NCBI RefSeq assembly: GCF_014805625.2
Contig: NW_023998493.1
Span: 198,321-262,320, forward strand
Length of the DNA stretch: 64,000 nt
Direction: 5' to 3'
Source: Glossina fuscipes
Lineage: Eukaryota; Arthropoda; Insecta; Diptera; Glossinidae
Part shown: positions 49,271 through 62,700 of the stretch, in pieces
How the letters are laid out: every line of letters starts with the position of its first letter
How positions within the stretch are numbered: position 1 is the first letter of the stretch
Notes under the pieces: generated by a model
The model's input: only the letters and a program-made list of their open reading frames with translations
Told to the model about the DNA's origin: nothing
Database searches by the model: none
Position numbers and translations under genes: made by a program

Positions 49271-49791
49271 ACGATAGTCTTTTATATTTGTTTTGTTTTG
49301 TATTTGGCTTAAAAATTAAGATGCCTTATCCTTTCATTCATAAGTTATAGCTAGGCTTACATGTTCTGAGGATGTAGGCCACAATGTATGTAGGCAGCAA
49401 TCTTATTATTATGCATTCATTGGTTATGTGTTTCTGAGTTTTGGAATGCTAGTAGAATTAATAAAAAAAATAACATATAAACAACACCTTAAAATAAAAT
49501 ACATATATATATATATACATAAATTTTATTTTTGTTTTTCTTATTATTATTGTTATAATATATTTTTTATTTGGTGCTAAGATAAACATTAAGAAAATAT
49601 GGTTTATAGAGCGCAGGTGGTGCTTATTGTTATTTATATAATATACAAAACAAAAAATTAAATTATTTTATTGTTACCACGATAAAGATCACAACAAACC
49701 ATTGTTTGTTGGCGTAAACAATGTCAATTAAAAATTTGCTTAACTATATGTATAAATTTATGCATATATAATGCATATGTGTAACACTTAC

Positions 49792-50136
49792 CTGAAAGAC
49801 AAACATAAATATTTGAAAGGTTGGCATTATTTGAAATAAACTCAACAGCAGTGTCCATAGAAAATTCCATTTACCATAATGACCCACATAATTGGAAATA
49901 ATATCGCTGTCAATGTCATCGCTTAAATCGGGTGCAGTTGATAAAGTTAGGGTGTCTTTTTTCAAATCTTGCGAATGACGGCGAAAATCGAAGGAAATAA
50001 CACTAATTTCAGGAGTGCGAACTCGTTTGTGTTCGTGATAACCGCCATAAAGATTTGAATCATTACAACCGCGTTTCGAACGACCATTAAGATTGGCATC
50101 GAAACTTAAAGATCCACGTCGTAAAACACCGCTCAT
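49792..50136 (-). CDS. Orphan or alternative first exon of an SLC22 transporter (D)
   Basis: A 115-codon open exon from ATG 50136 to a GTAAGT donor after FMFVFQ, phase 0. The first ~80 residues form a long hydrophilic Ser/Arg/Asp-rich tail. TM1 follows, with YGKWNFLWTLLLSLFQ...FQIFMFVFQ, homologous to the two other first exons. It lies beyond the 3' end of the second transporter gene (56786) and so cannot belong to it. The next compatible acceptors downstream on this strand are those of the 1.7-16.5 kb gene, 42.7 kb away. Such a product would be 600 aa. Very long first introns occur in flies, but no junction evidence is available. A 42-bp minisatellite lies about 550 bp upstream of this ATG. 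Confidence 0.62.
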
Positions 50137-50687
50137 TTTGCTTGCAGATCATATAGGTTTCACAATAATTAAGTTTAACGTTTGCTTAAAAAAAAGGCAA
50201 TTTTTTTATTTGGTTTTTTTTTTTTTTTGTGAACTTCTATCGCACTTTAAAAATATTTTTGTGTTTATTTGTTTTTTATTTTTATTTGATTTTGATTTTC
50301 GTTTTTATATGTTCACTACACTTTGGCTAACAACGATCTAATTCAGATAACGTTTTGTATGATTATTATGGACTAACTCCGTTTACTGTTATATTTATAA
50401 AGGAATTATGTGTTGCTATTGTGTACGATATTGTGTGTGTGTAGATGTTTTTATTTGTTTGTGTGTTAGTGCTTCAACTTATTGAAACTGCAAGTAAAAC
50501 AATGATTATCTATCTACTGGAACTGCCTTTGCTACGCTGGGCGGTGTTACCAACGGCAACATATTTTAACTTTTCGCTTGCACTAGATAAGGAAAGCTTT
50601 TTCATTTAAAGCTTTTAAAGTTGGTGGATTTTTCTAACATTAGAAAAAGCTTTTCATTCAATAAGGTATTGTTTGCCATTAAGTTCA

Positions 50688-50833
50688 CTGATCACAATAT
50701 ATTCTACAAAGTGCTAACTTGCACGAATTATGATCAAAATGTATTCTACAAACCACTAACTTGCATGAATTATGATCAAAATATATTCTACAAAGTGCTA
50801 ACTTGCACGAATTATGATCAAAATATATTCTCT
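50688..50833 (+). repeat. 42-bp minisatellite, about 3.5 units
   Basis: GATCA anchors recur at 50690, 50732, 50774 and 50816, an exact 42-base period, each followed by AAAATATATTCTACAAAGTG-type sequence. The unit is 14 codons long and stays open on the plus strand (repeat NIFYKVLTCTNYDQ), though no gene is supported. Confidence 0.8.
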
Positions 50834-51295
50834 ATATTCTGCCCTACAACCGACTAATTTACAAACATTTCTACAAATATTTAATTAATCAAAGCAAAGG
50901 AAACTGTCTTAGTTCACTGCTTTGTTTCGTGTTGTGTGTGACGTTTTATAAAGAAGACTATTAGCTTACGCGTTTTAACGGCAAAAATAAAAACAATTTA
51001 ATGTTATTATCAACATATTTTATTTAAAGTTTTATTTTCAAAAAAATTTCTTTTAATATCCTTTTTGGGATGATTAGCGTTCACATTCATATGTTTCATT
51101 TGGATTTTTTATAAATAATTTAACAATAATAATTGGTTTTCTTTTTCTGTTACCGTTGAGCACATGATATTATAAATCTACAAATATTTTATGCTTATTA
51201 ATTTATTGTTGTTTTTATACCCATCACTAAAAGGTAAAAGCCTGCTATGCCACAGTCGTGTAGATATGCGCGTGGCAAATATGTATAGCGATGTA

Positions 51296-51510
51296 GTGAA
51301 AATATCGGAAATTAGTTATTAACAGCAAAAAGTAGCAGGAATATATGCTTGCGATCAACGTGATCGGTTATCGAAGTCACTAAAGTCTAAATTGACGGCT
51401 GTAACTTTGCTTCAACAATATGAAAAATAGTTACCCGCATTACTCGGATTACCAAGGAAGCAATGGCATTTTAAGAAGATATAAAATTATTTGGAAACCT
51501 CTTAGATGTC
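51296..51510 (+). pseudogene. Broken partial copy of the 53.9 kb orphan frame
   Basis: The run from GAAAATATCGGAAAT to TAAAATTATTTGGAAAC matches 53919-54150 closely. It has an in-frame TAG soon after its start, a small insertion near 51400, and loses about 50 bp near 51488. Same orientation, 2.6 kb from the better copy. Confidence 0.5.
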
Positions 51511-51524
51511 TGATCATGTAATTT

Positions 51525-52510
51525 TGTGTTTACCCTGCAGGTCGCAATTTTTGATATGTTTTGAGAAAATTTGGCACACTGACGTGCTTTGGCCCTATAA
51601 CGAACCTTGAAGAATATGAATTGAGTCTATTCGCTTCTTCGACCATTCTTCATATAACTGCTTATGTTAAAAAATTGTTATATGAAAAAAAAATGCAATT
51701 TTTAAAATTTTTTGACATTCAAAATTGGTAGGAAAAACTTCGTTCGGTAGGGCAATTTTTTTAATCCTCTCTCATATAACCGGTCCTACGAAAACTGAAT
51801 CTTTTTATGGTAATAAGATATCATTTTTAATATTTCATTGTGAAAATTATTTCACAACAGTAAATTGTCATGGAAATCAACCTAACCAGATTTAAAACAC
51901 GTAGGTTTATTTTTTGGACACGACCGCAAAAAAGGATTCTCAGCAAGTGAAAATCTTTATATACCAAAAATCCCTATTGGCTTATGCGTTATGATGAAAA
52001 TTTGTCGGTGATAGTAATTTGATATAAAAATTAAAGAGACCAAATTTGAACAGCATAGCTCTATTTCTTGGACGCCGGTCCATATACGGTTCCTCATGTA
52101 TAGTAAGCTCTTTAGAAGAAAGTCTAATTTTTAATATTTTCTGACGAAAACTGGTCCGTAGCAACAATTTAGCGAGAAAATTAGCGTTAGGCAAATTAGA
52201 TCACATAGGTGTAATTTTATGCCCATATGCCGGAGTTCTCATGAAAACCGAGCCCTTACAGGGTGACAAAATCCAATTTATAGCGTTTTGTAGTGACGGA
52301 AACAGTTGAAATATAAAAACAAAAATGTTAACACAATAGATAGACATCTTTGACTAGTTGAGAGGACTAATTTCGATAAGTTGCCGGTTTCAGTTCAAGT
52401 TTTGTGTCCTCCCCAGTATTGTACACTACCACGAAAATACGTTAGGAATTGTATCAAGTGGCGTAGGGTATTTAATAGCCGGCATTCCTCGACTATAATT
52501 TTCTTATTCA
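51525..52510 (+). repeat. Dispersed repeat B copy, long
   Basis: Closest match to the 41.7 kb copy: GGCACACTGACGTGCTTTGG, CTCTCATATAACCGGTCC, and the full right end AAGTGGCGTAGGGTATTTAA before GCCGGCATT. Confidence 0.62.
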
Positions 52511-53409
52511 TATTTATTATAATTTCTTTTAATAAGCTTTTAAGGTCATGTGTAACGTGACGGCCAGCATTGCCCGATTATAACTCTCTTATTCAGAATT
52601 ATAATAGGTTTCTTTTCTCGATAAACTATCAAGATTACCTGGGAAATTATATAAGGTTTTAATCGAGATTCGATTTCAGTCATTACGATTTTAATTGCGC
52701 TATATATGTGACACGCGCTTACCTTTATTATATTCATTGCACTCAGTTATGAAAAGATATGAATTTGTAGCGATATTTCGGAAAATTTTGTATAACAAAC
52801 GAACATAAAGAGAATGAGGAGAATTTTGATTTTTTATGTAGGATTATGTATCGCTTTCGTCCTTGCAGCTCGTTTATAGCCTACTTTAATTAAGGATTTT
52901 AATCGTCGTGGTTCTAAGACTGCAAGGCCTCGTGAACTGAAACAAAACTCCTCCTACGCGTATCGTTCAACACTTCAGCGGAAGGCGAGAGTATTTATTA
53001 TAAGATCCTCTTTAGACATTAGCTTAATACCTTCAAGAACAAAGAAAATCGCCGCGGATTTACTTACGCCAGCAAACTGAAGTCTTACATGACATTATAT
53101 TTAAAAGAATTTGAGTATATTGTATGTTGTCTATGCCAAATATACCATTGGGGCCGGAAGAAAGAAGCCAAGTAATTATTTACTGCAAGTGTTGGCGGGC
53201 TGTCCTGGCAGTACATTTTTTTTTTTAAGCGAGACCGAAATGTTAGAAATTTTCGAGAGGACACACAACATGTCGCAAGTCCGATAAATGGCGACGAAAA
53301 GTCTCTCCAATGAAAATACCTATATATCGTCTTAGAATGGTGAGTGCGTGCCTGACGGCGGGTATAATTCTCTTATTTGTTTCTGAATTCTTTAAATTTA
53401 TTTTCTTTC

Positions 53410-53470
53410 GTAATATATATTTATATATATATATATATATAGATATATATACATATGTATATATGAAATC
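53410..53470. repeat. (TA)n-rich microsatellite
   Basis: TATATATATATATATATA with a few substitutions, followed by TACATATGTATATATG. A shorter (TA)n lies at 58731-58750. Confidence 0.85.
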
Positions 53471-53827
53471 AAGAGAGTTTACTTAATATATATTAAACTT
53501 ATACTGTAAGTACAATATTATACATTTAGAAAAATGGATATATGAAAACATACACACATGTAAGCATAATAAGTACATTTCATTAATACATACAATAACA
53601 TATTTCACACGCGAAGTTGTAGAATGATAGAGTGTGAGAGCAAGAATGAAAAAAGCATATACATTATGTTTACATATATATATTGTAAATAAAATTGAAT
53701 TCTTTTAAATTTATTTTTTAACTTTGGTTTTATTCATATATGTGGGCAGAAAAGAAATTTGACATCTTTCTTAAATTTTCCTTTTTGTTTTCTATAATAA
53801 ATGCATAAAACTTACGAGCCATGAATT

Positions 53828-54423
53828 ATGAATAATAGTAAGCTGTACATAATAATAAATTTTAATAAAATTTTTGGTTTTTCGTCTTTTTTGCTTTTTC
53901 GTATTGTTCTTGCACTTCAATCAGAAAATATCGGAAATCAGTTATTAACGGCAAAAAGGAGCAGGAATATAAGCTTGCGATCAAGTGATCGTTTATCGAA
54001 GTCATTGAAATCTCAATTGAATAATACGAAAAATAGTTACCCGCATTACTCGAATTACAAGGGAAGCAATGGCATTTTAAGAAGAGTTTTCCAAAAAATC
54101 CACAAAACTAGTATTTTTCATGGAAACACTGATATAAAATTATTTGAAAACTTCTCTCATTCCAAATTTCGGACGATAGTAAGATGGTTTAATTTCAGTT
54201 TGTTTCAAAACCATTGACGCGAAAACTAGTGCTTCTCTTTCAAATTCAAGGCAAGTGGGGAGCTAATCTACCGTTAAGCAGCGAAAAGCAAAGAATGGTA
54301 CATGACTGCGGACTCAAACTATTTATGCAGGAATTGCAACAAAAAAATATTTTTCATCTAGATTTTCGCCCAGGCGTCGAAAAGCGTCATGATAATGGCT
54401 TTCCAATTGTTTTTACCGCTAGT
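53828..54423 (+). CDS. Orphan open frames, possible small gene
   Basis: Two abutting frames. The first (53828-54217, 129 codons) starts with a hydrophobic segment that could be a signal anchor (FGFSSFLLFRIVLA) and continues Ser/Lys/Asn-rich. The second (54214-54426, shifted frame) reads GKWGANLPLSSEKQRMVHDCGLKL...FHLDFRPGVEKRHDNGFPIVF. A TTCAATCAG at 53911-53919 after a pyrimidine-rich run could be a splice acceptor, and homology with a second copy at 51.3 kb begins just there. AATAAA follows at 54430. I recognise no family. It may be a spliced small gene with one true exon here, or a decayed one. Confidence 0.35.
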
Positions 54424-54879
54424 TGACTTAATAAATTCCCGATAATCTTACATCAGAGTGTAAATATTAGTATATATTTTATTAGAAATATATAAAACCA
54501 ACATTTTCCATTTCCATCAAAACTCAATTCCAAAAATGATTGAAAAAATGTTCATTTGCTTGACGACCTGCCTTTTTCTGAATGTTTGATATGTTATTCC
54601 AATATTATTCATTTCACTACGGAAATGAAAATTTTTGTTAAAACCAGCCATCAATTGCTGCGATGATGTGAAATATTTGATGAAAAAACGTTAAAAGCGA
54701 TAGATCGATCCGATTCACATTTATTACACAAATACACGCAATACCATTTTGATCAAAAATAAGGGGAAGTATGGTCTTGAAAATTTGCACCTTTCGAAAG
54801 TCAATAGAATCTTTTCGATTAGTTTAATGCCAGTGTTATTAACATGTGGAGGCAGTTTTATATCATTCGCTTTGTTAGC

Positions 54880-55220
54880 TTATAAATTGGAGCGTCACCT
54901 GGTAATAGTCACCTGAAGCCATATCACACGAATACATTGCTTTTGGAATGACGCCAGTTTGTTTTTTTGTTGAAAACTTGACGAACGATTATGTCAGTAT
55001 GCCAGAAATTGTTGTCCCATCAATCTGAACAATAAGGGTGGTACAGAACGTCAAGGCGATTTTTCTTTTCAATTGTCTGACCCTTCGGAAAGAACACATT
55101 TTCAAAAATGCCATCGTAATCAAATAAATTGGTTTCGGTTTGTCTCTACCAAGATAGCCCTATCATTCCGGAGCGATTTCTGAGTCGCAAGCATAAATAA
55201 ACGTCATATCACGTCCAATA
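54880..55220 (-). mobile_element. mariner transposase remnant (catalytic half)
   Basis: Minus-strand translation gives DMTFIYACDSE (first catalytic block; mariners have T-W-IY-G-YDPE). Further on comes SFVKFSTKKQTGVIPKAMY, then SCDMASGDYY, which aligns with the YSPDMAPADFF block carrying the third catalytic Asp. Stops and a missing HHDN block show decay. Borders are approximate. Confidence 0.5.
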
Positions 55221-56785
55221 AGTCTGCACTTCAAATCTCATCGTAGCTCCTAGAAAGAATCTCTTCTCACTGAACTGGTTAATTCGTGCTCTCAACAAGA
55301 CGATAACTTATTCTAGCTTGTAACGATAATTAGCTTTTAAAGCAACCGCAGGGTCAAGGAGGTATGAAAGGCGACTAACAGGTCGTCATACCTGCATTCG
55401 ATTCTCAATACATTACACCATACTTTATTTGCAATTTGCCTGTGACCCTAACTATAGAGGAGTGCGAGCATACACCTCCGAGTCAACGGCCACTCTCTAC
55501 CTCTCTCTCCTAACTTTGTGATCACCATCACCATGTTGCACGTCTGGGAGTCATCCCCTGAATGATTAACCGTAGAATCAGGAAAAGGTCATCAGATAAT
55601 CTAGAAAACAAGCTTCATGGCATCGTGCAGGAAACATTGCACCAACTATTTCCGATTCTATAAATCGAACACTCGTTGAAACATGAAAATGCAAATGCAA
55701 AAAAACATAACAAAGCTTAAATTTGAGATTCCAACTGGCATTGGCATATTGATGATCGCGGAACTTTAAACAGTTGTAAAATATTAACATTAAACTGTTT
55801 ACTTTTATATTCTAAACCGAAGTAAACAACAGTGATACGTTATCACCACCGCTCACTTTCCATTCAACTAACATGATAAATGTGCAAATGTTCTCTTTAC
55901 GATAAATAAAGCTTTCGTGCTTGTTGCAAACTTGCTTGTCAACACATGTTGGAAAGAGCTTAACACTGAAGTTTCATATCAACAGAAGCTTTTCAAAAAG
56001 CTTACCACATGTACAGATAGGAAAAAAAAACATTCTAAGAAGCCTGTCACAGAAAAAGCAAGAAAAAAAAAAAAATCATTTCTTTAATTATTGAATTTTT
56101 TTTAATTATTTCATTAAAGAAAAACAGAATTTTTTTAATCCTTTTTGGAATCGAGCAGTAAAAGTACAATTTTAGTTAAGAATTTTTTATGTTTTCGTTT
56201 TTTGTTTCTCTTACATATGCATGTATGTATATATAATGTTCATAACTTCTTTTATAATTGACAACAAAATCAACATTAATTGCATTTAATTTGTTTTTAA
56301 TAATTGTTTTTCATTGTTAATTGAAATGTTTTATTAATTGACTACGAATTACTACTACAGACATGTAAAAACGTAATAATTATTCTCTTCTCTTTTTTTT
56401 TTTTTTGTAAATCTTTTGAAGAAGTTTCATTTTTTCTGTTGCTCTCTTTACTTATGTTTATTTACTTATGAGTTCTATTGGTTGATTTATAAATTATTAT
56501 GATTATGTGAAATTTTATTAAATATAACTTAAAGGTCCTGCCTGTTTTACATGTTTTTTTTTTTCTGAATTTGAAAAGTCGTTGAATTCTTGAAAATACT
56601 TTAAAAAATCTTAAAAAAAAAAAAAAAATTCTGGACCAGCCAAAATCCCCTAATAAATTGCCTCCTAAGCCATTATAACAATTTCTCTTTTATTTCATTT
56701 TCTTTCTTTGAAAAATTTTAAATAAATTTTCATTTTGCTTAATTAAGTTAATTGGGATATGACTTTAATAGAATACTTTCTTAAC
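55221..56785. other. Between mariner scrap and second transporter 3' end
   Basis: No gene supported. A slightly less AT-rich patch at 55330-55560 has no readable motif. 56020-56780 is A/T-rich and probably includes the transporter 3' UTR. Confidence 0.35.
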
Positions 56786-59700
56786 TTACTTTTCTTCGGC
56801 GGGTTTGGTTTTCGTATGTCGTTTCATGGTTTCAGGTAAAAATAGTACCACAAATCCGCCAAATAAACACCAAGCGGTCAGTAAAGACATTAACAAGTGG
56901 TCTTCAATTTTATTCTGAAATTAAATTTGTTGTTACGATCAATTCATATACAAATTTGAAAAAGTTCTTATGAAATTAATTTTAAAAATATATTACATTG
57001 CAAAAATCGTCTTTTAATAATAGTGTCCAAAAAATTAGCTAAAGTTGTTTTTCACTCCACAAATCTTTATTTGTAGAATTTTTCAAATCAATTTTTTTTT
57101 CACCCCGTGTGATAGACATCTATGCCAAATTTCGCATCGTTACCGTTATAAGTATTTCAGCTGCGCTCGGTTTGGCATGATGCGCAAAGTATTTTTTCTA
57201 ATCGGTCAGAAACGTATTACTGCGGCAGATGAGGTTCCGATCTACGCATAAGATCCGCACAAAACCGCTCGATTGGACAAGTATCGTGCAAAATCCTGTG
57301 CATATCGAGCTAAGACTGCAAAATAAGCAAGTGGCAAAGTCGTTCAAAAATCAAGACGATGTTAACAGTACTCTTCAATTAACGTGGTATCGTCCAATAT
57401 GAATTCCTAACACAAGATTAAACTGTTAAAAAGGAACATCCTTATGTAGGTGATGAAATTGATTTGAAAGAATATATAACGATTTTCGTGACTATAAACA
57501 AATTCAATTTATTTTCCGTGCACAGTAGTACTTTGTTGTCACGCCATAGTACATTGAATACTATCGCAAGATAATATGTTGTCTAGCGTGTAATAGGCAT
57601 AATAATATGTAATGAACTGATTGAAAAGTATGCCTCAGCGGTTTCTATCAAACATATTTGGTTACATTTCCTTTCATGTCTAATCCTACGGTGTCCGATA
57701 GTGAAAGGCAATCAGGCGTGCCCAATAGGGTATGTACGTGTGCGGTGATGCTCCCCCTTCTGGAGAAGGCAAAGTCTATTTAATAATATTTTATTTTTAC
57801 TTTTTCTAAGATTTTGTGTAACTAAAGTCTCCACGAAAACCCCCCATGGGCCTTTCTTAGCTTTCGGTCGTGATATCCGTGATAGCGGGTGTCCAAACTT
57901 GAGAGGCTAGTATCTATACCATCAATATAACCTCCTGAAATTCATCTCCTCATGAGATGTTGCCGCGTCTGCAATATACATAAAGCTTACCAATAAAGAT
58001 AGATACGGTGTTAGAATTAACGCCAAGCCAGCGGCTACGTTACACGCACCCACACCGACATTACGTATAGCAGTGGGATACAATTCGGCGGTATAAACAG
58101 GCATAATGGTATTGCCAGCGCTTATGGTAAATTTTCCTAAAAAAAAAAAAAAACAATTTTTGAATACTGAGCAAAGTTTAACGTTTAGTTAAGGGTCGTT
58201 ATATACCCCTTTCTCTTTCTCTCTCTGACTCTCTCTCTCTCGCTTTTTATCCAAATTTTCTTTGCTTACCAATCATGATAAAAGTGATTTTCAACCATAA
58301 AATATCTTCTTGACCTTCTGTAATTGCAGCGCAACAACAAGCAATACCGGCGCATACTAAAGTGGCGCTAAATAACCATTTTTTGCCAACTTTCGATATA
58401 ATGTACATGGCTATGGCTATGGCAGGTATTTCGACTAGACCAGCTAAAGCCTATAAAAAAAAAAAAAAGAAAAAAAGAAAAAGAGAAATGGAAATAAAAA
58501 TGAGAAGGAAAAAAGAAATCGAAAAAACATACGTCGTCATCACTTGCAATAATTAAAAAATAAAGAAATAAATAAATACAATAAAAATTGTAGAATAAAT
58601 CGCAGACGTATAACGCATGTGATACATGTCAGACATTATGTCCGTCACTTATTAAAACATTAGGTTTCAGAGCAATGCCGTTTTTTTCTGTTTTGGCAAA
58701 CTTTCAACAACTATGTAAACATGCTATCTACATATATATATATATATATACGGCAGATGGTGGCTTTGCCACGCAAACGAACCAAATAGACACATGTTGC
58801 TGGCACTTATAATATTTGTTGTTGTTATTGCCGTAATTTGGCAAAAGCAAACAAGGGTCTCGGCCCCGAAACGTTTAAAGTGTAATGACTTTAAAAACAT
58901 AAAAAGAAAAAAATATGAAAAAATTAGCCACCAATGTATAAAATTTTATTGCAAAAGTAGTGGGAATGTATTGACTAAATCTCATCGAAATCTTAACTTT
59001 TAAAATAAGGAATACGGAGGCATTTATTTTCATTCCAATAAGTTGAAAATTTAATTATGAATTTCATTCGAAAATACTTACTATGGTTTTATGGAGGCTT
59101 ATTTAATCAAGAGGAACGCGGAACTGAACTCACTTTGACTTTCGAGGGTGAAATTCTACTCAAAGCGAAAGGGAACTTGCTTTAATTTTCAATAATCAAA
59201 AGCTACTTAAAGTCACTATATGGATGATTTAATGACGATGTCGCAGTAAATTAAGCGAAGACATTATGAGTGCGAACACATAGGCGCGAACAATTTACCT
59301 GGATATGGATTATCGCCTATTCAGTCCCTTATAAAAGTCATTTACTATTCCATGTGATTGCTGCGATAAATGGGCATATAACCTCCTAGCCTATTATACA
59401 CATGCCCGAATTATTTTCTGAATCCATTTAAGGCTGTCTGTCCATCTGTCGGTGTTTGTGTTTATAATTTTTGAGATATTCAGCCCCGGAATGGACGCTA
59501 TTGAAAATGAATAGCGTTGGCCAACTTTGAGTACCGCTTTCCATACGAAGTCTTAGATCATTGATAAATACAAAAATCGTTCCTACGTTCCTATCAAAAG
59601 TAAGTTTTTGTATGACAAAAAGTTGGCGGCGAAAAAAAAGATGTAAAAGAAATTTAGATAAAGTGGGCTCGTACTTAAATTATATGCTCCCCAAGTAAGG

Positions 59701-62700
59701 AAAATTTCAAAAGCAATAAATAACTCAAAAATCCTTAAACGTAAGCTACGTTCTATGATTTATATTCTGGTACTTGTTATGCGGAAATAACGCAACTGGA
59801 GGGTCTATTGATGTTGGTAAATAATAACAGAACGACTGAAAATAATTAAGAAATATCAACGCTAACTTACATAAGATTGGGTAAGTGAGAAAGTGAGGAA
59901 CAGAAATATTTGGCGGCAATCAAAAAATAATTGAAGCAACGTTCTTCGTCTATTATAATTTCGAAGAAAAGACTACAGATTTGTTGAAATTTGTAAATTA
60001 TTTTATGAAAATATTCCCAGTACTTTTTCATCACTGTGTAATGTGGAATAACACATATTTCATTCAACGTTAATTAGTATAAGAAAATGGAACGGAAGGA
60101 TTTTAATTTAAATTAAAAATAATATTAGATAAATCTAATTACACTGAAGTGAGAATGATTTAAACAATATTTGCATTTAAGCGTAATATATATATATGCA
60201 ATTATGAAAGCACTTACCGAATTCAAATAGACATTTCCGCCAAATGTGCTCATATTCAGTATGAATCCGTAATAAGCCAGATTCATAGTGAACCATATGC
60301 AGAGAAAGCAAATGGTTATGCGACGCAAATACGATGAACGAAAGAGACACATAAAGTCCTGGGAAGAGACTTCCTGCGTAGGTGGCTGCAGCATCGTTTC
60401 ATAATTGGTTGGCAAATCACGTTTATTAAAAGCAGCAGCCGCCTCCACGATACGTTTCACTTCATCTATACGACCCTTCACTAAAAGCCAACGAGGCGAC
60501 TCTGGCACGACAAACCTATGCAAATTTTTGGATTAACGAAAGAAGAAGACAAAGCATGAAAATAATATTTATAATAGCGTTGAAATACTTTCACGTAAAG
60601 CAAAAGTCGTTTACATTATAACTTGGTGAAGATGGAAAGCACATATCATCATTATATTTTGTTCTTTTTTTTTTTTTAAATTGAAATATTTGTTTACAAT
60701 GGAATGAATACCTCCTACCTAAGCAATGAAAACATTAATTTTGTATACATAAGACTATTAGGTAAACAATTTATCGCTTTACGAAAAAGATTACATGCCC
60801 CAGAGAGATTAGTACGCATGTTTACGTATATTAAATTCTTCCATACTTTTCATAATTGAAACATGCTAAAATGATCTAATGGGCCAGAAGGCATCATCAG
60901 AGACTCTTCAACACTTCAGCTATTGCTAATCAGAATTAAAGATTTAATGAAATTTACTATATTTGATTATGCGGATATATGTAACATTCAGAAGGATTTA
61001 GAATAGACTCATTTTTTATTATGCTCTTGGAATTGATAAATTTTATGAAGAAACTTAATCCATAACATTACGCATGTGAACAAGCGTTTGTCGATATTTT
61101 AGTGAAACTATATTGCCAGCAGTTACTTGCATTATCTAATAACACCCATTAATTCTCTCATCCCATGAACAAAATACGGATTAGGTGCGCGTGGTCTTTC
61201 GAGACTATTCATAAAAGACTCCCTATTCAGGAATCGTCACTAAAATGAAAACACTATTAAAACAAACAAAAAGTCATCTGTTGAAACTTTGTTCCAATTC
61301 TACTTCAGCACACCGACGAGATAATCACTTTTCGTATATTGCTTTCCCTTTTCTTCCCAATTGTATCAATGTTTATTGATAGCTTTCCCAAACCCATCAC
61401 ACTACCCCATCCAGTTGACTTTCCTGAATGTTGCTGCTATGGTAACTCAACTTTGACAGCAGTTGTGGCACAGGGTTTATTATCTTAACGCGGTCCTATG
61501 TAAAATGCAGAAGAGCTTAAAGTGGACCCACCTTTTCTCATACCAATCGATTCACAATCATAACCTAAGTCGATCAGACAGGTTTAGTCTGCCCGTTTCA
61601 TGTCTGTCCATGTAAATTTATGTTAAAGCCACAGGTCGCCATTTTTGAGATATTACAATGAAATTTCCAACAATCCAGTCTTTCGACCACTCCCCACATA
61701 ACACCCTATTCTGAAAAGTCATGATATGGAAAGAAATTATAACTTTCAAATTTTTTTAACAAAAGTGACTAAATAGTAGTATTTTGGCATTCTAAATTAA
61801 GATAGAAACTTTTGATCAGCTGGGGAAATTTTTGAACTCTCGTAGAACGAAAACTGAAGGTCAGACGGCGAAAAGGTATAATTTTCAATGCGTCATGAAG
61901 AAAATTATATCGTAATGGTAATTTAACATAGATAAATTAAATGCACCAAAATTGCACCTTTTCCCCCTTTTTTTCGGATTCTACCCTAATAGGGGTCTTC
62001 ACGAAAATTGACCTTTTGTAATGCATAAAATTCGAAGTTTTAATATATGGTGATGAAAATTGACTCTTGATATTATAGTAATTTCGTACAAAAATGAATT
62101 CTACAAAAGTTGGACTATCTGCACCTATTTTTGGGTTCTGCCTTACGTAAGGATTGAACTTGTACTACATTAGGTTGCGTTTTGGGTCCGCTTCACTATA
62201 AATAGGCAGTTGAAAAATTTACATAGAAACATAGAATCTAAATAAAAATTGTGTTCTAGAATCAAAATAAAAATTGTGTTATACAATGTGCTGTAGGGTG
62301 CTTTAGTGGTCGGTCATGGCCAACTATAATGTTCTTACTTGTTAGGTCTACTTTTTGAAGTAGAGAAACTTACCATAAAAAGCATAAAAAGATTCCCGGT
62401 ATACCAATGCATAACTGGAGACGTTGATAATCTTGTGTTAAATAAGCTATACCGGATATCAGCATGTACGATATTGGCAGTGGAAATAAATTGTACATGC
62501 CGGCTATGGTACGCCATTTTCCGTCCACATATTCAATGGCTAGTATTAGGCCTGAATATGTGACCGATACTGAGACTAGGCCCAACAAAGCCCTTAGAGT
62601 TATATACATTTCAAACGAATAGGCAAAGTAAAGGGCTAAACCTGAAATATAATAAAATAAAATAAAAATAATGATAAAAAATGAAATAAGTCATTTTGCT

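Noticed and set aside
50621..50857. Repeat-containing frame across the minisatellite
   Set aside because: Openness follows from a 42-base (14-codon) period; no start context or conserved flanks support a protein.
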